Shown here: piece by piece, positions 12,236 through 21,900 of the stretch | Layout: each line of letters opens with the position of its first letter | Numbering within the stretch: the first letter of the stretch is position 1 | Source of the DNA: Ooceraea biroi | Lineage: Eukaryota > Arthropoda > Insecta > Hymenoptera > Formicidae | Assembly: GCF_003672135.1 (NCBI RefSeq) | Contig: NC_039507.1 | Span: 13,570,278 to 13,634,277 of the forward strand | DNA length: 64,000 nt | Direction of reading: 5' to 3' | Position numbers and translations under genes: made by a program | Notes under the pieces: generated by a model | Database searches by the model: none | What the model saw: the letters and a program-made list of their open reading frames with translations, nothing else | What the model was told of the DNA's origin: nothing

Positions 12236-14036
12236 GTAAGTCCATAAATCTTTCAGATACCTGTCGAATTATTATCGAGAAAAATTACATTTGATTATTT
12301 AATTGACGCGGATATCGTGTATAGTAAAAAAGAAACGCGAGCAATTAACGCAATCAAGTGCGTACTTTATACGCAATCGAGTGTATTTTTCGCATCATTT
12401 TTCATATCAAAACCTAATGTTTCATCGTGTCAAGCCAAAATACTAAATTTCATGCTGAATTTATTTATCCTTGAAGTTACTGACACATAAAAAGGCATCG
12501 ATAATCGCGAGGTCTACCTTGAGCCGCGCGTCATTCCTAGATTACCCTTCGACGCGATCACATTAACAGATAATCACATGAGCAAATCCTATTTTGTCAT
12601 TATTAACTGAATATTGTAATAAGATCGGTGTTTAGAATTAGTTCATTAGAATATTATCAGAAAGCTTAAATTTTAAGTAATCCTCCGACACAGAATCACC
12701 TTTCCAGAATGCATAAGTGTCGACTGTCGCGTCCGATGCGTTATTTTCCTCATTTTTAAATATTTAAAGAAATCTGAAACTTTCATAAAACATTGATCTA
12801 CATTGTAATTGATGACGTTATTTTCTCATTCAAATTTTGTTGACGTCATGGTCAGTTTGATAAAAATTATTTATTTATTGAAACAAGCAGGTTTGCCAGT
12901 TTGTCAGATACAAACATGTTACTTTTGCTCGAACGGCGTAAATTTGTTCATTGATTTATTTGTTGATTTGGAGGGTTAAACAAACTTAACTTCATATCGA
13001 AAATTGCTGAGGAATATGATCGCATCGCGCGAATGTAGACATTATTGTGGAAAAAATCATAAATATATTTAGATATTTCTTGAAGAACATATTTTACTGA
13101 ATTGAATTATACTTATTTTAATTTTACTTATTTTAATTTTAAATCAAAACAGCAATGAAATTAATATTTAAATATTAATATTACATATTATATGATATGC
13201 AATAAGAATTAACGTAATAGGAAACCTAACATTGTTTTTCTTTATGTTTTCAGTAATATCATATTGGCTAACGAGCGAAAATGCGCACGTACATACCACG
13301 ACCGAAACAATTCGCGAACTTTACGCATTTTATAATACTTTAGGGAATAGTGTCTGCGAGTTAAACCGTTAATACATTAGCATTCTAAAGCTTTTCTCTT
13401 AATTTAGCTGTCCCTCAGAGATTAAAAGAAATACTGACATTTATTCTTAATATGAATTTTATTAAATTTAAAACTTTAGTTAGGATGTCCCGTTTAGGCG
13501 GACCCACCCTTCCGAAAGATGTTAATGCGAATATGTTTTGCGACCCGCGTTTACTTCCTGTGATTTTCTTTCTCCGCTCGGACTCGGCCCACGGGGGACG
13601 GGGAGCGATCTTCCTAAAACCCTCGTAAATAAGCCCCTTCTCTCTTGGAAACGTTCACCAGCTGTACGAGTCTCGTGAGTCGCCGAATGACTCGTGGGGT
13701 TTGTATGTATAGCGTCTAAGCATCGCTTAAACTCGAAGTTATTTCGCGATTTATGCGCGGAACGAGAGGTTGAGAATCTCATTCGCGTTGATCTTACATT
13801 GATCTAGCTTGTTCTACTTCGTGTCTAATCTGACCCTCTGTTCCGAGACGGCCGGGCCCCGGCGATATGGCAAGTGCATTGCCGGTTAAGTGACATTACT
13901 TTGTTATTTATTACGAAAAGATTGGAACGATGCCACCAATGACTCGCAAAACCTAAGCGGCCATCGTATAAAACGCGTCACGTCGCGAATACTCGTTCTG
14001 CTGTCACGCATTATCAGCTGGGCGAACGTTCGGTTT
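12236..14036. other. Between the duplicated modules; no gene supported
   Basis: AT-rich to about 13.5 kb, then GC-richer from 13500 to 13880, including a C/G-rich spot at about 13845-13862. The minus-strand opening at 13782-13522 has no recognisable content. The 3' part could be promoter or leader sequence for the exon-like block that follows. Confidence 0.35.
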
Positions 14037-14350
14037 GCTGATCTGCGTGATCAGCTAGCGCGATCGTTTCATGGTGCTAAACCGCGTTTTAGCGCTTCAC
14101 GAAAGCCGTCACATCGAGAGTGCCGTATTGTCGCGAGTGCAATCAATCAAGGACAGAGAGATAACTTTGAGCGATGACAGTATCGGGTCGCGAGCGTTAG
14201 CGCGAGTGCAAAGTAAATTAAAGACTAAAGTGCAGACCTAACGATGAGAGGTGCACCATAAGAAAAGATAGTCCATGTGCTGAGGAGGTTCCAAGCGGTT
14301 ACTTTCATCGATGGATGGACTAGGATTACGTGTGATTTCATCGTGCATTG
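14037..14350 (+). other. Candidate 5' exon B, ends at a GTGAGC donor
   Basis: Positions 14050-14160 resemble the block at 12043-12190. They share GATCAGCT(A/C)GCGCGATCGTT, CATGGTGCTAAA, TTTTAGCGC, the CGAAAGC(C/T)GTC(A/G)CATCG run and GTGCAATCAATGA-like ends. The similarity stops at the 3' side, where this copy continues to GCATTG followed by GTGAGC at 14351. No convincing coding frame was found, so if transcribed it is more likely a leader exon. The paired structure argues for alternative promoters created by duplication, but there is no transcript evidence. Confidence 0.28.
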
Positions 14351-14996
14351 GTGAGCGCTGAATTCTTTCACTTGTAGAGTAGCAATAATGCATACGGCAG
14401 TTTGTAAATCGCACTGATTTTCAATAAAAGATTTATTATAATTAAATATGTTTTACACTTTTTTATAAAGAAAATAATGTTACGTCTAATAAAAAGTTTT
14501 TTACAGTGATAAATATTTTTATTATGCTCACACATTTTTTGAACGTTTATTTATTTATTTTGAATATTTATATTTATTTTATTAATATTTTTATTATAGA
14601 GGAAACCGGAGCGAACTCGTCACTTTTTTTCGATGCCGATTTTTAACAACAAAATAAATAATTTTCGTGAAATGTGGTGTACCGTTGTAAATAGTGAACT
14701 CTTAGCTATAAAATTTATATGGGCATTTTTAGTCTAATACTTCATTTTGTCGTTTTTATAGAGTAAAAATGACAAAGATGCAAAAATTGAAATGTCAAAA
14801 TTTAAATTTAAATGAAAAAACATAATTCCCATCATGAAGAATGATAGGCTACATTTTATTAATTATTTTTTAATAGAAAAACATAAACATTTAATTAAAA
14901 ATATAAACATTCATCGGAACCCGACTACTGCTGCTTCCTTGATTGCGATGCTCATCGAATGCTGCGGTTTTAAAGTTTACTACGACGAGACATATA
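14351..14996. other. AT-rich spacer, nothing supported
   Basis: Strongly AT-rich sequence with runs of T and A up to the left terminus of the Tc1/mariner-superfamily element. If the exon-like block upstream is real, this is the start of its intron. No coding frame, RNA or transposon end recognised. Confidence 0.45.
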
Positions 14997-15360
14997 CAGG
15001 GTGGTCCACTTAAATCAATCAATTTAGATATTTCACTTGTTTTTGATGATACGAAAAAATGTCTAAGGAAAAAGTTGCACCGTTCGAAGGGGCTATCATG
15101 ATGACAGAACAAACATTTTTTCAAGGCTATTTTTTTCGGAGATTCAAAGGTCAAGATAATTTTTTTAAATGGAACTACATATTTTTGTTTGCGCAATTTT
15201 ATAGCCAACATCGAGAGGAGTTCAGCGACCTATGACAACATGACCTTTAAATGATCTTGAACGCGGGAAACAGAAAAATCAAACTTTATGCTCTTCAACA
15301 CAAAAATTTATTTCAGGAGGTGTTCGAAATGATGTCCTCCGACTTCAATACATTTTCTAA
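14997..15360 (+). repeat. Left inverted arm of the DD41D composite
   Basis: 364 bp, repeated in inverted orientation at 16641-17004 with few mismatches (for example TCATCAAAAACAAGT here against TCATTAAAAACAAGT in the partner, read on the same strand). It covers the terminal repeat, the 3' non-coding part and the last ~17 codons of the transposase. Confidence 0.85.
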
Positions 15361-16373
15361 TACGATGCACAAATGATACTCTTACCCTTTCTATCATTTC
15401 TGAATTTATACTAGCACATGCATTCAAAATGCGCTCTCTCATGTTCTCTTGTGTAGTTGGTACATCATTGTAAACAGTGTTCTTTAACATTCCCCACAAA
15501 AAAAGTCTAAAGGATTCAAATCAGGAGAACGTGCTGGCCAACTGATATGTCCTCCTCTTCCTATCCAGCGTTCCGGAAACATTTCGTGTAAAACTGTACG
15601 TGCAACACGTGCGTTATGAGCCGGACAACCATCATGCTGATACCACATTTGTAAACGAGTTTCTAACGGCACCTCTTCCAATAAGTTTGGTAATTGTTGG
15701 GACAAAAAATCAGCATATTTTTGACCATTTAATGTACCATCAATAAAAAAGGGCCAATGATTCTATTGTGTAAAACACCACACCATACATTAAGACTCCA
15801 TGGACGTTGGCGTTCTACTTGTCGAAGTCACCTTGGATTTTCAACGGACCAATAGTGCATATTTCTTCTATTTACTTGTGCATGGTTAGTGAAAGTTGAT
15901 TCATCGGTAAACAATATTCTGTTGAAGAAGAATTCATTGACCTCCAACTGTTGTAGCGCCCATTGACAAAATTCTATTCGATTAATAAAATCATTTCCAT
16001 GAAGTTCTTGATGCAATGCAATGTGATATGGATGAAATGAGTGGCGTTTAAGAATGCGTAAAACACTTGTCTTAGAAATACCAGTATTTCTTTGTATTTG
16101 TCGAGAACTGATATGTGGATTATTTGCCACTGCAGCCAAAACAGTAACTTCTACTGGTTCATTAGTTTGCAAACGAGGTCGCATTTTCTTACGTGAACAA
16201 ACACTTCCAGTTTCACGAAATGTTTTAATAAGACGGTCAAAAGCAGCGCGAGACGGTAAACGCTTTTCAGGGTATCTTTGGCCGTACATTCTCTGCGCCT
16301 CTGTAGAGCTTCTTCCGCTTTCACCGTAAATAAGAAGCATTTCTATTCTTTCCTCTTTCGTATAATCAGTCAT
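15308..16373 (-). pseudogene. Broken Tc1/mariner-superfamily transposase, DD41D
   Basis: Read on the minus strand from ATG 16373 to TAA 15308. The N-terminus (MTDYTKEERIEMLLIYGES, then RMYGQRYPEKRLPSRAAFDRL) matches the helix-turn-helix (DUF4817-like) of insect transposases of this superfamily. A second HTH follows (ISSRQIQRNTGISKTSVLRI). Catalytic Asp 1 is in ILFTDEST, Asp 2 in WYQHDGCPAH and Asp 3 in SPDLNPLDFF, with 41 residues between the second and third. Three lesions disable it. A TGG-to-TGA stop follows ENPR at about 15825. One-base losses in T runs occur at about 15750 (after IIGP) and at about 15500 (after LDFF). The C-terminus (CIEVGGHHFEHLLK) is intact. It would act by cut-and-paste in the nucleus, but this copy cannot encode a full enzyme. 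Confidence 0.9.
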
Positions 16374-16525
16374 ATTTAAACTCTGATATCGAGAAGCTCA
16401 GGAAATGAACTGAACTGCGAAAGCATTTCACGATCATAAATATTTACATATACATACACACACGCACACAATACATGTATGGAATTATTTCAAACTTACA
16501 TTCCATTGAATTCCAGAACATGAGA

Positions 16526-16695
16526 GTGTTTACCGATGAATCAATGTTCACTATCCATGGACAAGTAAATAGAAGAAATATGAACTATTGGACCGTCGAA
16601 AATCTAAGGTGGCTTCGATAAGTAGAACGTCCATGGAGCCTTAGAAAATGTATTGAAGTCGGAGAACATCATTTCGAACACCTCCTGAAATAAAT
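16526..16695 (+). pseudogene. Second, internally deleted DD41D transposase fragment
   Basis: The plus-strand reading VFTDESMFT, VNRRNMNYW and RWLR then stop then VERPWSL corresponds to the first-Asp region of the neighbouring transposase. It then jumps at about 16641 straight to the C-terminal residues CIEVGEHHFEHLLK and TAA 16693-16695. The middle of the gene, with the second and third catalytic Asp, is missing. It is head-to-head with the longer minus-strand copy and supplies the right arm of the foldback. Confidence 0.8.
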
Positions 16696-17004
16696 TTTTG
16701 TGTTGAAGAGCATAAAGTTTGATTTTTCTGTTTCTCGCGTTCAAGATCATTTAAAGGTCATGTTGTCATAGGTCGCTGAACTCCTCTCGATGTTGGCTAT
16801 AAAATTGCGCAAACAAAAATATGTAGTTCCATTTAAAAAAATTATCTTGACCTTTGAATCTCCGAAAAAAATAGCCTTGAAAAAATGTTTGTTCTGTCAT
16901 CATGATAGCCCCTTCGAACGGTGCAACTTTTTCCTTAGACATTTTTTCGTATCATTAAAAACAAGTGAAATATCTAAAATGATCGATTTAAGTGGACCAC
17001 CCTG
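16641..17004 (-). repeat. Right inverted arm of the DD41D composite
   Basis: Inverted partner of 14997-15360. It ends in ACCACCCTG next to TA at 17005-17006. Confidence 0.85.
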
Positions 17005-17531
17005 TATATGGAAGAAGTCGTGGAATCGAATTCGTTTCCATGCATTGCCGACCACGGCATGCGTTTCTAGTGTATCGTATAATTTCAGCTATTTCTTATT
17101 TCGTTTCTTCACCCCGGTGGCTTGGTGACGACTTTGCCCTGGACACAGATTTCAAGTTTGGTCGCTCATGAAATATTAGAAATCAACGAAAATGAAAAAC
17201 ACTTCACTGGATTCGTGTTCAGTACACATACTCTTTAGAATCACCTTATCTTATCACGAGATTTGGAGAGAAAATAATATTTAAAATATTAAAGACTTTT
17301 GATGCGTAAAAAATTTCACTTTAACGTCCGAAAACACGTTTGTCGAAAAATCACAACATGACACATAACTTCACTAAACTCCATTGGTCACGTGGGCACC
17401 ATAAGTGGCGTTTACAATATTAATAGCGAGTTAACGCAACATACAGATTTTGAGATAACTGTAGTGACGATTCCGCCCCAGTGACAACTTCGCCCCGGTC
17501 TACCCTATATATTGGCACTTTAAGAGATTTA
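17005..17531. other. Spacer between two transposons
   Basis: No gene. Two similar short stretches, GTGACGACTTTGCCCTGG at about 17127 and GTGACAACTTCGCCCCGG at about 17481, flank about 350 bp. They might be ends of another old repeat, but the pairing is direct and weak. Confidence 0.35.
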
Positions 17532-18195
17532 GGCCCGATTTCACCAACGTAAAACGCGATTAATTGAAATTAAACTTCGATTACGTTTTTAACCCTCGAT
17601 ATTGGATTTCACCAAGAGAAACTAATCGAGTTTAGGAATAATCGACGTTTAAAAACTAACTGACCGATTTTGGTCGGTTAACGAATTTAAACCGCGATTA
17701 CGACTGCAAACATCAAAATTCATCTGGAAACTCCCAACATTATATCAAACCGACAAGAAATAATAATGCTAAGAGGATATGTATTAGTTTTTGAGAATAG
17801 TGATGATGAGGATGAATTTGTTGTTCGTCGACCAAGGTGGATACGAGACAGAGAAGATCATTTCCACAGACGACACAGATTTTGTGATGAGGTTACTAAT
17901 AGTCTTGTTACTAATAGTTGACATCTTTCAGTAAGGCTTATTACTGAACAAATTGCTGACAAATTGTAAAAGGTTATTATGGTCTACTGTCAAATGGTCA
18001 TTGCCATCTAGATCCACATATTTGCGATTTGCCGGTGTTCTTTTGCACCTAAACTTCGATTTAATAAACTAGAATTAATTGTGCTACTGTGAAACCGGTG
18101 AAATCCGCTCGACCATAATCACGATTAAAATCTTCGCTTACACAGAACGAAGTTTAGCTAAACGCCGATTACAAGATAGTTGGTGAAATTGGGCC
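17532..18195. mobile_element. PIF/Harbinger-type deletion derivative (664 bp)
   Basis: The terminal inverted repeats GGCCCGATTTCACCAAC (17532) and, in reverse complement, GGCCCAATTTCACCAAC (ending 18195) differ at one base in 17. They are flanked by a perfect 3-bp direct repeat TTA (17529-17531 and 18196-18198), the target duplication typical of PIF/Harbinger. The subterminal regions contain further CGATTA/TAATCG motifs in both orientations. Only a remnant of the nuclease-type transposase is present, so the element is non-autonomous. Confidence 0.85.
17766..17921 (+). pseudogene. Harbinger transposase N-terminal remnant
   Basis: A 51-codon reading inside the 664-bp element with an acidic stretch (ENSDDEDEFV) followed by VRRPRWIRDREDHF, which resembles the start of HARBI1-like nucleases of insect Harbinger elements. 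The frame closes at TGA 17919-17921. Related sequence (HLSVRLITEQIADKL) continues just downstream in another frame, so a frameshift plus a large internal deletion removed the catalytic core. Confidence 0.65.
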
Positions 18196-18510
18196 TTAGT
18201 AGCAGACGGATAATTGAAAAACGTGCAAAGAAATTCTGTCTACATTAAACAATGTAATGCAATTTAAGGTTTGCGAGATTATCAGGATTGCAGGAAAAGC
18301 ATTATTTTGTAAAATGTTAATTTACAGATAAATTCGTAAGATAGAAACTTACTGTTAAATGTGTGCGAAATCTCTCATTAGGCTTAGTTAGGTTTGCGAT
18401 ATCATTATTATCTGATTTATGCATTATGCATAAATCAGAAAATATTGAATATCCATCGATACATCAATACGTGGCTTTGATTATTCTGCGATTGGTTATA
18501 TGCATACTTT
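18196..18510. other. Spacer with no gene supported
   Basis: AT-rich sequence between the Harbinger derivative and the foldback. A 71-codon plus-strand opening starting at 18363 runs into the left arm of the foldback and has no recognisable content. Confidence 0.4.
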
Positions 18511-18961
18511 TTATTACTTTTTTATTTTTGCCGTTGTCTGTGATGTATAAAATGTATAACAATTATAATAAAGGTTAAAGATACATTTAATATTTTTATG
18601 TGTAATTATTTTAGTACCTATGCAGCATCATATACAATCATATTTTTTTTCATTACTTGAATGTTTTTATCTTTATTTGAGAAGTCGAAAAGATTATTTT
18701 TTCAACTTCTGGTTGATGAAAAACTAACAGTTTTTAGATACAAATAAAATATTTGTCTATTTAACAGTTTTTAATCTAAAATAATCTTTTCGACTTCTCA
18801 GATAAAGATAAAAACATTCAAGTGATGAAAAAAAATATGATTGCATATGATGCTGCATAGGTACTAAAATAATTACTCATAAAAATATTAAATGTATCTT
18901 TAAAATTTAATTGTTATACATTTTATACATCACAGCAATGGCAAAAATAAAAAAGTAATAA
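18511..18961. mobile_element. Foldback or MITE-like inverted repeat (about 190-bp arms)
   Basis: Left arm 18511-18700 and right arm 18778-18961 are near-identical reverse complements (a few substitutions and one 5-6 base indel), separated by about 77 bp. Both carry TTATTACTTTTTTATTTTTG at the outer edge and AGAAGTCGAAAAGATTATTTT at the inner edge. There is no coding content, and no clear target duplication was identified at the outer edges, so the superfamily is unassigned. Confidence 0.7.
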
Positions 18962-21900
18962 GAAATAAAACTGTTAATTTTCCATCACTGACACGGAAAG
19001 TTTTTAATTTCTTCTTCACATAATACCTTAATCTTTATTATTATTGCAGAATATTTTTTAAATAAATAATGAGAAGTAACTTTATTGAAAATGTCAATAT
19101 AATATAACAGACACTGTTTTTCGATAAATGATATTTGTTGTATTATTGTATTATATCAATTTATTGTAGTATGTTGTATTATTGTATTATTTAATTGTAT
19201 TATATAAAATGTTGTTTCAAAATTGTGTACTAAATTATGAAATATTATATTTATTGTATTATATATTAATTAAAATGAAGTTTAATAAATACTTTATACT
19301 AGATGCGCTTTTCGCAAATGTATTCTGGTGAAAGAAATATTTTATAACAGAGACGATCCATTCATGAGATGATTGACTTTAATAAATATCGCATCAGATG
19401 CACATTGCAAGTGTACTCTGGTTAAGGAAAAAAAAATCGGAGAGACAATGAAACAATATGTTGGTTGCGTCTCACGGGAATGGACGATGGAGGGGCCCAT
19501 TCTATATTTTAAACATTACAAATATTTTATATGTAAAATGTAATAGTAATTTTTATTACACATATACATATATATGTTCAATAATCAATATTCTCAGCGT
19601 TATCAAATATTTTCAACAAAAAAGTTGGACTATATTTCAGTTTGCAGTGTTAGAACAGATGGTGTTAAAATATTATTCTTTAATTATTTGATACATTTAT
19701 ATAAATAAAAAATAATTTATAAAAATAAAAAATTTAGAAAAATAAATAAAACATCTACGATGTCATAACAAAAGATGTAATACCGGAAAAAATGCACTTG
19801 TTTCCTGTATTGCCAGACAGTTATGCAGCGTCTATTTTGATTTGTGTTTTATGGGTACACATAAATTGTCTCAACTTCTTTGTAGGATAACACCGCATTC
19901 TGTTTACAATCTGATAAATTTTTCATCAATTTTTTCAAAGAATTGAATTTGATCTTTCTTGGAAAAAGCGTTAATATAATTAAATATTATATTCCATATA
20001 ATTAAAAATCTATTCTAACGAAAATATTCAGGAAATCTAACTTGAGACACCTTATATATGTACACATGGTGTGTACACATGCTCGTTTTATTGCATGAAA
20101 CTTTTGGCATCCGATACGTTTTTTGCATGTTGTTTTTAGCGTAAAAGCGTCATGCTCTTTTTCTGTCAATACTAATTCGATATTTCGGAACGGGGCTTTC
20201 TGCGAGAATTTTTGCTTCTAATTTATATATACATAACGTCTTTTCGCACGATGTCAATGCTTGTACATGCGCATACGCTCGTAGAATTCTATTATTTCGC
20301 AATTTTCGCCCATATTTACCTTACTTTTATTCTCGAGTCAACCAAAGGTCAGCACAAACGGAAAATTCTACCCACGCTAGAAAGTATGTTAATTTATAAT
20401 TACAGAAAAAGTAGAATCCTCTGCGCACTGATATGTTCAAACATTAACAAAATACGCTCAACAACGTACGACACAAATATGAATTATTGCAAGGGACAAT
20501 TGTATATTTCATCAAAATATCACGTAAAAAGGCGAGGTAAATAAAAATTTATGAAAATGAGAACGGATGCAATTATCAATGAAGAAAAAGACGACAGGAA
20601 ACAGACGCGCGCAGGAATAAGCTGATTCGAGAATGAAACAGGAGAGAACGGTACAATTGTGGTACAAATCTCAACAAATGGAGAACCAGCAACAGGATGC
20701 AACAAAGCCTACGAGGACTACTGCAAAGGGAGTACGGATGAAAAAGCTAAGAACTTCCTTTTCGAATATCTCGTGAAATCTCTTTATATCCAGAATACTT
20801 GCGTATCTCGTCAAATATCATTTATCGCGAATAAAACAACACCTTCCAAGAAGTTTTAACTTCGATCGTTTCAATATAATAAGTCGATTTCGAAGTTTAA
20901 TACGGGAGAAAAAGAGAGAAAGAAAGATCGAGCAGAGTGTATTGCCTTCAAGCAGATTCTGGTGGATTGTTTCGCTTTCCATATATTGATCGTGTAAAAG
21001 ATTGTGAAAGAGACGAATTGGAACTGCGAAACTCCCAACGAAATTATTTTTTTACAAAGCGAAAACGCGTTAGTAGCTTAAGGCACGGAAGTGGAACACG
21101 AGCCAAGTGCGAGATGTTTAATAAATTGTTTGACAAAAGTAATCCACTATCGCAGAATTTTACAGAGACATTCTATACAGTAGTTTAGAGCGGTAGTTAC
21201 AATCCTGTACACTGTCGGCAAAAGTATTACGTAGAAGTGTATTAATAGACGTTTTCAACATTATTATCTGAACACGAAGCGCATCTCGAATCGGCTTTAT
21301 ACATCGTTTACCTAGCGTCCGATTACATCCACCTCCATCGCATGTCGCGCAAACTAAAGTGAAAATGAAAGTGTATTGCTTCGTATCGAATAACGGATAA
21401 CGTTAGTCAGTGTGACATTTGCACTCCGCTGATGTGCAGCTGCCATGAATGATTGACGTACACAGGATTCTATGATTTCAAAGCACATACGCGACATATA
21501 CGGCGTAATATCTTGTCGACCTACGAGCATCCACGCGACAAATATATCCGCTAAACCTACGCTGCTTTCTAGTCGCAGAAACCTCTTATGTTTCTTCGCC
21601 CGTGGCAAAATTTCGTGAAACATCTTTTTTCATAATTTTACACTTTGTTTTATATATTTATACATTATATTATTTTCTGTATTTCTCTATATTTCATTTA
21701 GAAATGTTTCAATAGATTTGTATATTTCCATCTTTGTTTTACTTTATCTCATTTTATTCGGCTTGTTAGACACGAATTAAAGAAGCAGATAGTCGAAGGG
21801 AAACGTCACATCTGTCTTATAGGAATAATTAACTTGAAACTTTAATAACCCGCACGATAATGCGATCTACACTCGCAGACGGTGTTCCATATTTACATAT

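Larger units (their letters stand above)
14997..17004. mobile_element. DD41D Tc1/mariner-superfamily element with inverted partial second copy
   Basis: The element is bounded by CAGGGTGGTCCACTTAAATC at 14997 and its reverse complement ending at 17004, each next to TA, the target site of this superfamily. A transposase pseudogene occupies the minus strand (16373-15308). The outer 364 bp on each side (14997-15360 and 16641-17004) are near-identical inverted arms. Both arms contain the 3' end of the transposase, so both visible ends are 3' ends. The right arm belongs to a second, internally deleted copy in plus orientation. The spacing between the second and third catalytic Asp is 41 residues, the spacing described for the rosa group. 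The structure is a composite foldback rather than a standard element with short TIRs. Confidence 0.85.

Noticed and set aside
14891..15211. 106-codon minus-strand frame, repeated at 16790-17128 on the plus strand
   Set aside because: Both are readings through the inverted arms of the DD41D element.
17120..17500. Pair of similar GTGACRACTTYGCCC stretches as possible transposon ends
   Set aside because: Direct rather than inverted, short and imperfect, with no target duplication.
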